From an uncultured Tidjanibacter sp. (lineage in GTDB: Bacteria; Bacteroidota; Bacteroidia; Bacteroidales; Rikenellaceae): DNA of 6,321 nucleotides. Within the stretch, counting starts at the first letter, position 1. The number at the start of each line of letters is the position of its first letter. The notes below the pieces were generated by a model. That model ran no database searches. It saw only the letters and a list, made by a program, of their open reading frames with translations, and was not told the origin of the DNA. The DNA lies in the NCBI GenBank assembly GCA_934663885.1, contig CAKUKW010000121.1, forward strand, positions 1 to 6,321. Reading direction: 5' to 3'. A program made the position numbers and the translations under genes. This document shows positions 1-5,074 of this stretch, in pieces.

Positions 1-863
1 CCGTCAACGCGTGTATTGGTGGCCGGAGTATCTATGGTGGTGATAATGATACCGTCCAGCGTAACGGTGTAAGCGCCGTTAATATAGATGGACGGGTTCT
101 GTCCCTGATAAGCGCCCTCAGGCATAGGTAATTCTCCGGGAGTTGCAACGCTGATGATAACCTGGGCGTTGTTGTAGCTTTTTATCGAAAAATCCTTTGC
201 AATAGTGAGCCTGTCGGTGTAAGTGCCTGCAGGAAGGTATGCGCCAACGCAATTGGTCGCCGCCATTGCCTCTGCCAAGGTCGGGTGTACCTTGCCGGTG
301 CCGATAACGGTACTGTAAGTAGTGCCTGCCGCCGCCGTAAGGTTAGTTACGTTTCCGTAAAGTACCGCATTTCCGGCTTCGAGGTTGAGGTTTGTGACGC
401 TGCAACCCGTCTCGACGTACAGCGATGTAGGGGCTACCTTGGCATTTACCTGGAGGTAGGTTCCCTTAATGACTACGTCAGCCTGCGGTAAATCTATCAT
501 AAGATAAGCACCGGTGCTGGTGGTGGGAATCTCGACGTTGACGGTTCCGTCATAGCCGTTCGCATCATAAATAAAGAGGATATCTCCGAAATCATTGTCT
601 ATCTGGACTTTGACTTCCGGAGTATTTTCACTTGTAACTCCCGCAGGTATAGTAATAGCCACGTTTTCGTCTATGTTCGGGAAATGAATCGTGATAGGCT
701 GGCCGTCCGCCGTCCTGTCGTTGGCTTTGTCATTGAGTGCGTCCTGTGCTCCTTCTGCATCCGTTACGTCATGGATAGGAGTGTAGGGGTCTTCGGGAAT
801 GTTTCCGTTGTTACAAGCGGCGAACAGCATCGCCGGTACCAGGAGTAGAAATAGCTTTTTCAT
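1..863 (-). CDS. Lipoprotein with beta-helix-like repeats, 3' end missing (partial)
   Basis: The open frame starts at the ATG at 863-861 and stays open to the left edge, giving 287 complete codons without a stop. Residues 1-17 form a lipoprotein signal peptide: MKK, a hydrophobic core, then LFAAC with the lipidated Cys at 17. Residues 18-60 are a polar linker. Residues 105-185 are rich in short alternating beta segments separated by Gly/Asn turns (for example VVIKGTYLQVNA, then NLNLEAGNAVLYGNVTNL), which resembles rungs of a right-handed parallel beta-helix. Residues 193-272 (TLAEAMAA, YLPAGTYTDRLTI, IYINGAYTVTLDGI) look like the start of a pectin-lyase-like domain. No catalytic residues are recognisable, so binding, adhesion and glycan cleavage all remain possible. 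The start was chosen because it gives a proper signal peptide; the DNA just upstream is AT-rich with no Shine-Dalgarno sequence, as is usual in Bacteroidota. The fold is inferred from composition. Confidence 0.85.
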   Translation of the reverse strand, partial: MKKLFLLLVPAMLFAACNNGNIPEDPYTPIHDVTDAEGAQDALNDKANDRTADGQPITIHFPNIDENVAITIPAGVTSENTPEVKVQIDNDFGDILFIYDANGYDGTVNVEIPTTSTGAYLMIDLPQADVVIKGTYLQVNAKVAPTSLYVETGCSVTNLNLEAGNAVLYGNVTNLTAAAGTTYSTVIGTGKVHPTLAEAMAATNCVGAYLPAGTYTDRLTIAKDFSIKSYNNAQVIISVATPGELPMPEGAYQGQNPSIYINGAYTVTLDGIIITTIDTPATNTRVD

Positions 864-973
864 TTTAATCAGTTTTAATATTAATAATGTAATTCGTCTC
901 ACTTTAATCGGAACGGCGTAATTCTATGCCGGCCGGTATCATGCACACGTCGAACTATATTCAATAGCTATGC

Positions 974-981
974 CAAATATG
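974..981 (-). promoter_or_regulatory. Possible -7 element for the beta-helix lipoprotein gene
   Basis: Read on the minus strand this is CATATTTG, which matches the Bacteroidota -7 consensus TAnnTTTG at all but the first base. It lies about 110 bases upstream of the ATG at 863. I see no convincing -33 TTTG at the right distance, so this is a weak candidate. The rest of the 864-1116 spacer is AT-rich and shows no gene, tRNA or clear operator. Confidence 0.25.
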
Positions 982-1116
982 GGGTTATATATTTATTCGG
1001 GGGGTAAATACGGCGGAATAGCCGCTCTTATTACAGGTTTATATAAAGATAATAAAATTTTCGTGGCTGGCTTGATATTTGTTTGTTAGGATGTTATAAG
1101 TTAATAATAATTTAAT

Positions 1117-1326
1117 ATGGAAAAATTCAAATATTTCCTGGTAGGACTTGGAATCGTACTCCTTATTATCCTTTTATGGCTGCTTTTTACGGGGATAAAG
1201 ATTGCAGGTACCGTTTTTGTTTGGATAGTGGGGATACTGGCGGTGTTGTTCGTGGCCGGATGGATAGTATATATGATAGGAAAAGAAAGGGGCAAGAAGA
1301 CGGAAGGGGAGCGGCTGGATCAGTAA
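1117..1326 (+). CDS. Small protein with two membrane helices, unknown function
   Basis: A 69-residue protein starting MEKFKYF and ending in TAA. Two hydrophobic stretches are clear: residues about 7-25 (Leu/Ile-rich, ending WLLFTG) and about 28-53 (ending GWIVYMIG). A short turn containing one Lys separates them. The C-terminal tail, from about residue 55, is charged and rich in Lys, Arg and Glu. This predicts a helical hairpin in the inner membrane with both ends on the cytoplasmic side. The family is not recognisable. Holin-like, toxin-like or membrane-complex subunit roles are all possible and none is supported by neighbours. The start region is AT-rich (TTAATAATAATTTAAT before ATG) without a Shine-Dalgarno sequence, typical of this phylum. 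The gene points toward the convergent lipoprotein gene at 1452-3503 and shares a terminator with it. It is probably real because the opposite-strand frames here look like shadows and no other frame gives a sensible protein. Confidence 0.7.
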   Translation: MEKFKYFLVGLGIVLLIILLWLLFTGIKIAGTVFVWIVGILAVLFVAGWIVYMIGKERGKKTEGERLDQ

Positions 1327-1378
1327 TAAGCCTGATCTCCTGCCTCACCCGTATTGCGGATTCAAGCTGATGGAAAAA

Positions 1379-1410
1379 CAAGGGAACGGACCTCAATATC
1401 CGTTCCCTTG
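1379..1410. terminator. Bidirectional intrinsic terminator
   Basis: A perfect 12-bp inverted repeat, CAAGGGAACGGA at 1379-1390 and TCCGTTCCCTTG at 1399-1410, closes an 8-base loop. On the minus strand the stem is followed directly by TTTTT (complement of 1374-1378), a textbook Rho-independent terminator for the lipoprotein gene that stops at 1452. On the plus strand it is followed by CCATTATTTTAATTTC, a looser T-rich tract that could end the small membrane-protein transcript. It lies between the two convergent genes. Confidence 0.88.
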
Positions 1411-1451
1411 CCATTATTTTAATTTCTTTAGGAGCCGAAAAACGACTGTCT

Positions 1452-3503
1452 TTATTTGCCGACGCGCTCCCGGACCACATGGATGCGGTCCCTATCCATA
1501 CCGCCCGGCATATTTCTTTTGGCTCCCGGCTCCTTTTTGTCAGGTTCAGAGTTTTTTACTACGGATCCGTATGGATGCCGGGGCGAGCCCTCTGTCCCTG
1601 AAAGGTCTTCGATTTTAACCCCTCCTCCGTCGAATCCGCCGTAAACGTATATGTTGTTATCCGTGTATCCCTCGTAGCGCAGGTAATAAAAATGGCCTGA
1701 CGGATCATAGCCTAAATATGTTACGTAGAAATATCCCTCCACGAATGCCATTTTTGTAGCCACGCCGTTTCTGTAATGAATGATATGGGAGCCTGTTATG
1801 TTTCCTGCTCCATCGTCGGATCCAGGCAAAAATTCGAATTCGCCGGGCCTGTCTCCATAAGCGGGATTATATGTGCCGGTTACGATAAAGGGTCTCCCGG
1901 GACCTTCGGCGTAGGGAGCGAAAAGCTCCAGGAACAGTTCGTATCCGTTGGTAATATTGCCGTCGTCGCCCCCTTTTAGCGTAGAGAAAGTTACATCCAT
2001 TTTTTCCACATGACCAATGTCGCCGTAAAATTCCCCGAAGATCAAATCAGGGAACAGCCTTATTGCGGGATCATGGGTCGTTTCGAGCGGCCCCGAATAT
2101 TTGTATACGAGATCCGTCATTACCGTATTCGTTAACAGTTCGACGCCTATACAGTTAGCCGTGATGGTATATATGCCTTCAGAGAATGAAATTTCCAGGA
2201 CCCCTCCCCTAATCTCTATGATTTGTTCATTATAGTCTTCGTCCATAATATGGCAATAGGAGCCTATATTTTGTCCGCCGAAAGTAAACGGCGTAGCGTT
2301 TATGTAAGCGTCGTAATCGAACGTGTAAGTTCCCGGCGGCTGTGAGAACTCGAACGGATCGTCCGGCAATTCAGAGAAAGTTTCTATATAGAGTATTTCA
2401 CACGGCGGCAGGACGCCTTGGTCCGTCAGCGTACCGTTGTAAAGTATTATACGGCTGTTGCCGCCGTTGCTGGCGAAGTAATGACCGTAGTATCCGATCG
2501 TACCTTTTTCGAAGGTCGTGACCGTTTGCGGAGGTTCGGTTTCATTGGCAAACCTGATCGGGCCACTATATTTGTATTCCAAATCTTTGGAGCCGTCCGC
2601 CCCTTCCAGGTTCGCATTTATAGTATATATATCCCCGGAAAGGGTTATTTCAATGGTGCCTCCGGTAATTTCTATCCTTTTTTCCTGACCGCCCGTTTCT
2701 TGCGAGACGAAAATCCCCGATCCGTATGTAAACTTGTCCCCTTTGTCCCCAGCGTCATACGTATATGTTCCCGGTGTAATGGAGAAATTATCCGGATCGG
2801 CGGGCAGGCCGGCGTATCCCTCGATTATTAAGGCTTTGAAAGGAGGTTCAAGTTCTTCTTCCGGATCCAGTTCACCGTTATACAGGTACAACAGGAAATT
2901 GCCTGTTCCCGCTTGAGCGTGGTCGCCGTAATATTCTCCCCTTGCGTTTTCAAAAACGAGGACGGTCGAAGGTATTTCATCCGTAAATTCTATTTTCCCG
3001 CTATAGCTTCCTTTTGTTAATATATTATCCGTATCGGTAAGCTGCGCGGAGATGGAGTATGAACTTCCCGTTAGCGAAACTTCAAAAGTGCCGCTTTCTA
3101 TGGGATGGATCTTTTTTATCCCGCCAGCAACATATTCGATCAGTACGGTTCCGCTTCCGTTGCCGGAGCCCGGAGCATATGTTCCGGAAGCGGCATTGTT
3201 TATATTCCCAAGGCTGTATATGCCTGGTTTGAGGATTTTATTCGAGGCGTCTTCAGCGAGATCGGAGAAGCAGTCGAGGATGAGTTCATAAGCCTCCCCG
3301 GCAGGTTTTCCCGCTTCATCGAAAGTGCCCTTCCGCAGGGTCACGATGTAATTCCCGGTCCCCTTTCCGTAAAGGTCCCCAAGGTATTCTCCGGAAGCGG
3401 AAGTGAAGGAAATTTCCCTTTCATTTTCCGGTTTGGGGTCACGATCGCACGATACGGCCAGAGCCATCAGCGCGGAGGTCAAAATGAATAAATACTTTTT
3501 CAT
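1452..3503 (-). CDS. Lipoprotein with four tandem ~150-residue domains
   Basis: A 683-residue protein. Residues 1-19 are a lipoprotein signal peptide (MKKYLF, hydrophobic core, AVSC with Cys 19); an acidic, charged linker follows (DRDPKPENERE). The rest holds four diverged copies of one domain at about 32-175, 181-320, 328-478 and 483-634. Each begins with a G-E-Y-Y-G-D-like motif (GEYLGD 38, GEYYGD 189, IGYYGH 336, GEFYGD 490). Each then has a PGTYT-like motif (PGIYS 93, PGTYT 244, PGTYT 390, TGTYN 542) and a beta-rich part like GGTIEITLSGDIYTINANL. Copies 1-3 close with Y-S-G and a hydrophobic residue; copy 4 lacks this. Domains 2 and 3 look most alike, domain 4 the most diverged. Residues 635-683 form a basic Gly/Pro/Arg-rich tail. 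Such repeat architecture occurs in Bacteroidota envelope lipoproteins, but I cannot name the family or a ligand. Location is probably the outer membrane, facing either side. It has its own candidate promoter and a strong terminator, so it is likely monocistronic. Confidence 0.92.
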   Translation of the reverse strand: MKKYLFILTSALMALAVSCDRDPKPENEREISFTSASGEYLGDLYGKGTGNYIVTLRKGTFDEAGKPAGEAYELILDCFSDLAEDASNKILKPGIYSLGNINNAASGTYAPGSGNGSGTVLIEYVAGGIKKIHPIESGTFEVSLTGSSYSISAQLTDTDNILTKGSYSGKIEFTDEIPSTVLVFENARGEYYGDHAQAGTGNFLLYLYNGELDPEEELEPPFKALIIEGYAGLPADPDNFSITPGTYTYDAGDKGDKFTYGSGIFVSQETGGQEKRIEITGGTIEITLSGDIYTINANLEGADGSKDLEYKYSGPIRFANETEPPQTVTTFEKGTIGYYGHYFASNGGNSRIILYNGTLTDQGVLPPCEILYIETFSELPDDPFEFSQPPGTYTFDYDAYINATPFTFGGQNIGSYCHIMDEDYNEQIIEIRGGVLEISFSEGIYTITANCIGVELLTNTVMTDLVYKYSGPLETTHDPAIRLFPDLIFGEFYGDIGHVEKMDVTFSTLKGGDDGNITNGYELFLELFAPYAEGPGRPFIVTGTYNPAYGDRPGEFEFLPGSDDGAGNITGSHIIHYRNGVATKMAFVEGYFYVTYLGYDPSGHFYYLRYEGYTDNNIYVYGGFDGGGVKIEDLSGTEGSPRHPYGSVVKNSEPDKKEPGAKRNMPGGMDRDRIHVVRERVGK
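1602..3410 (-). repeat. Four-copy tandem protein-domain repeat within the lipoprotein gene
   Basis: The repeat units correspond to about 3410-2979 (copy 1), 2963-2544 (copy 2), 2522-2070 (copy 3) and 2057-1602 (copy 4) on the minus strand. The GEYYGD-type start motifs are spaced 151, 147 and 154 residues apart. The copies are diverged at the protein level and no long identical DNA stretch is apparent, so the duplication is old and the array should be stable. The boundaries are approximate. Confidence 0.8.
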
Positions 3504-3579
3504 AAGATTCGGATTAGGTTTATATAGGTAATTCCCGGTTGGTATATTTTAGACGGACCGAGGAGGTTGATGATGACAA

Positions 3580-3612
3580 TAAAGATACGGAAAAAGATTC
3601 TGACATTACATC
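3580..3612 (-). promoter_or_regulatory. Candidate promoter of the four-domain lipoprotein gene
   Basis: On the minus strand TATCTTTA (3587-3580) matches the Bacteroidota -7 consensus TAnnTTTG at all but the last base. A weak -33-like GATG (3612-3609) lies 21 bases upstream. Transcription would start near 3573, leaving a leader of about 70 bases before the ATG at 3503. The leader shows no Shine-Dalgarno sequence and no obvious riboswitch. The -33 part is poor, so confidence is moderate. Confidence 0.4.
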
Positions 3613-3640
3613 TTTTCCGCTATTAAATTATTGCAAATGG

Positions 3641-3659
3641 CTTAAGGTTTTTCCTTAAG
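3641..3659. other. 7-bp hairpin with A/T loop after the prfA-tail copy
   Basis: CTTAAGG at 3641-3647 and CCTTAAG at 3653-3659 pair perfectly around a 5-base T loop (A loop on the minus strand). No T-run follows on the minus strand, so it is not a clear intrinsic terminator. It contains the stop codon of the degenerate prfA tail, and may be the end signal of that older copy or simply a weak structure. Confidence 0.4.
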
Positions 3660-3683
3660 GCGTTCTGCGTTCCCGGCAACCGA
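3642..3683 (-). pseudogene. Remnant of a second prfA 3' end
   Basis: On the minus strand this stretch reads S-VAGNAERLKEKP-stop. The last residues of the intact RF1 just upstream read Q-VAENAERLKESEL-stop. At DNA level 3650-3681 matches 3796-3827 at 26 of 32 positions, in the same orientation, 146 bases apart. Five of the six differences fall on third codon positions and are synonymous (Glu, Lys, Leu, Glu, Ala codons); only one changes an amino acid (Glu to Gly). This pattern means the copy diverged while it was still coding, so it is best explained as the left-over tail of another prfA allele. The DNA between the two copies shows no clear prfA similarity. No start codon or upstream RF1 body belongs to it, so it is not a functional gene. 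Confidence 0.7.
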
Positions 3684-3719
3684 AGCCGGTTCCGTCAGAC
3701 TGAATGCATCGACCGCAGT

Positions 3720-3746
3720 CCGCAGGCCGTCCACAGGCCTGTGCGG
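3720..3746. other. GC-rich hairpin downstream of prfA
   Basis: CCGCAGGCC (3720-3728) can pair with GGCCTG plus CGG (3736-3746) around a 7-base loop, with a 2-base bulge. A perfect 12-base palindrome, CACAGGCCTGTG, overlaps it at 3732-3743. It lies about 40 bases past the prfA stop. There is no T-run on the minus strand, so it may be a 3' mRNA structure rather than an intrinsic terminator. Confidence 0.35.
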
Positions 3747-3784
3747 GAAAGCGCGGGGAGATACCGTCCGCGTCCCGACATCAG

Positions 3785-4870
3785 TTACAACTCGCTCTCT
3801 TTTAGGCGCTCGGCGTTCTCGGCAACCTGCAGTTTGTCAATCACATCCTGGATATCGCCGTCCATAAAAGCCGAAAGATTGTAAATAGTATAATTAATAC
3901 GGTGGTCGGTGATGCGGCCCTGCGGGTAATTGTAGGTACGGATCTTAGCGCTGCGGTCGCCGGTCGAAACCATCGTCTTACGCTTGGATGCTATTTCGTC
4001 CAGGTATTTCTGGTATTCGAGGTTGAATATGCGGGTGCGGAGCTCTTCGAGCGCCTTATCGAAGTTCTTTAGCTGCGATTTCTGGTCCTGGCATTGAACG
4101 ACTATACCTGTAGGTATATGCGTCAGGCGTACGGCCGAATAGGTCGTGTTAACCGACTGCCCGCCGGGGCCCGAAGAGCAATATGTATCTTTCCGGATGT
4201 CGTTCATATTCAACTCTATGTCAAACTCCTCGGCTTCCGGAAGTACCGCCACCGATGCTGCCGACGTATGTACGCGCCCCTGGGTTTCGGTCTGCGGTAC
4301 GCGCTGTACGCGGTGGACCCCCGATTCGTATTTCAGCGTCCCGTATACATTTTCGCCGGTAACTTTCATCACCACTTCCTTGAACCCGCCCGAAGAGCCT
4401 TCAGACATATTGGTCACCTCATATTTCCAGCCTTTATTTTCGATGAATTTGGTATACATGCGCATCAGGTCGCCTGCGAATATCGCCGCCTCGTCGCCAC
4501 CCGTGCCGCCGCGTATCTCCACGATGGCGTTCTTTTCGTCCTGCGGGTCCTTAGGGATAAGAAGTAGTTTTATCTCCTCTTCGAGCCGCTCGATAAGAGG
4601 CTCTGTTTCGGCTACCTCGTCCCGCGCCATTTCCCGCAGGTCCTCGTCCTTCTCGTTGGCGAGGATGAATTTAGCCTCCTGTAGGTTATTTGCCGCCGTT
4701 TTATAGCGGTCTGCTGTTTCTATTATAGGTTTGAGTTCCTTGTATTCCTTGTTCAGGGACACGAATTTCTTCATGTCCGCAATTACTTCCGGATCGGTCA
4801 TCTGCTGCCCGATCTCTTCGAATTTGAGTTTCAGGCCGTCGAGCCTGCCAAGTATGCTGTTGTCTGCCAT
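3785..4870 (-). CDS. prfA: Peptide chain release factor 1 (RF1)
   Basis: RF1 recognises UAA and UAG stop codons in the ribosomal A site and triggers hydrolysis of peptidyl-tRNA. The protein has 361 residues, the usual full length. Residues 1-100 form the helical N-terminal domain. The stop-codon reading motif is PQT at 192-194 inside RVPQTETQGR, the RF1-type P-x-T rather than the SPF of RF2. The catalytic GGQ is at 236-238 in SSGPGGQSVNTT; the Gln is the residue methylated by PrmC in bacteria. Conserved RF1 segments VEIRGGTGGDEAA (117-129) and DQKSQLKNF (262-270) are intact. The start at 4870 gives the normal N-terminus, preceded by an A-rich region and a perfect -7 element. The gene ends in TAA, readable by either release factor. 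It stands alone here: prmC, purM and pyrF, which can lie near prfA in other bacteria, are not seen. A degenerate copy of its 3' end lies 146 bases downstream. Confidence 0.98.
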   Translation of the reverse strand: MADNSILGRLDGLKLKFEEIGQQMTDPEVIADMKKFVSLNKEYKELKPIIETADRYKTAANNLQEAKFILANEKDEDLREMARDEVAETEPLIERLEEEIKLLLIPKDPQDEKNAIVEIRGGTGGDEAAIFAGDLMRMYTKFIENKGWKYEVTNMSEGSSGGFKEVVMKVTGENVYGTLKYESGVHRVQRVPQTETQGRVHTSAASVAVLPEAEEFDIELNMNDIRKDTYCSSGPGGQSVNTTYSAVRLTHIPTGIVVQCQDQKSQLKNFDKALEELRTRIFNLEYQKYLDEIASKRKTMVSTGDRSAKIRTYNYPQGRITDHRINYTIYNLSAFMDGDIQDVIDKLQVAENAERLKESEL

Positions 4871-4898
4871 ATATAGCTTTTCTACTTTTTTAAGTGCG

Positions 4899-4927
4899 CA
4901 AAGTTAATGATTTTTTCGCTTATCATA
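4899..4927 (-). promoter_or_regulatory. prfA promoter
   Basis: On the minus strand TAACTTTG (4906-4899) is a perfect match to the Bacteroidota -7 consensus TAnnTTTG. A partial -33 element, TATG (4927-4924), lies 17 bases upstream. Transcription would start near 4893, giving a short leader of about 20 bases that is A-rich (AAAAAAGTAGAAAAG) with no Shine-Dalgarno core. Confidence 0.6.
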
Positions 4928-5006
4928 GCAGTGCCAAACTTAGCATTCGAAACAGCCGGCATGTTTTTAGCCGAATGTCAAAAAATGAAAAGTTGCGGCT
5001 GCGTTA

Positions 5007-5038
5007 TTTTAATATAAGCATTGAGTTTTGTATCTTGC
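5007..5038 (+). promoter_or_regulatory. Candidate promoter of the GH109-like gene
   Basis: TATCTTGC at 5031-5038 looks like the common Bacteroidota TATCTTTGC -7 element with one T missing. TTTT at 5007-5010 lies 20 bases upstream in the -33 position. It would drive the plus-strand gene with a leader of about 30 bases. It is divergent from the prfA promoter in the 204-bp intergenic region, with about 80 bases between the two, and I see no clear operator between them. Confidence 0.42.
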
Positions 5039-5074
5039 AGTGGATTTTGGAGAATGACCTTAAAAAACGATACC

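Noticed and set aside
285..491. Short plus-strand open frame in the beta-helix lipoprotein region
   Set aside because: The minus strand carries a continuous 287-codon frame with a lipoprotein signal, which explains this region better.
1058..1081. Possible promoter for the small membrane protein (TTTT at 1058 and GATATTTG at 1074)
   Set aside because: The -7 element is near consensus, but the spacing to the only T-rich -33 candidate is about 12 bases, too short, so I did not list it as a feature.
1187..1480. Minus-strand open frame of 97 codons over the small membrane protein and the terminator
   Set aside because: It runs through the bidirectional terminator stem and is antisense to a good two-helix membrane protein.
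2418..2831. Plus-strand open frame of 137 codons inside the repeat lipoprotein gene
   Set aside because: It is antisense to domains 2 and 3 of the repeat protein, has no signal or domain, and has no promoter-like sequence.
4094..4706. Two plus-strand open frames of 157 and 186 codons inside prfA
   Set aside because: They are antisense to the conserved RF1 sequence, including the GTGGDEAA and PQT regions, and have low-complexity translations.
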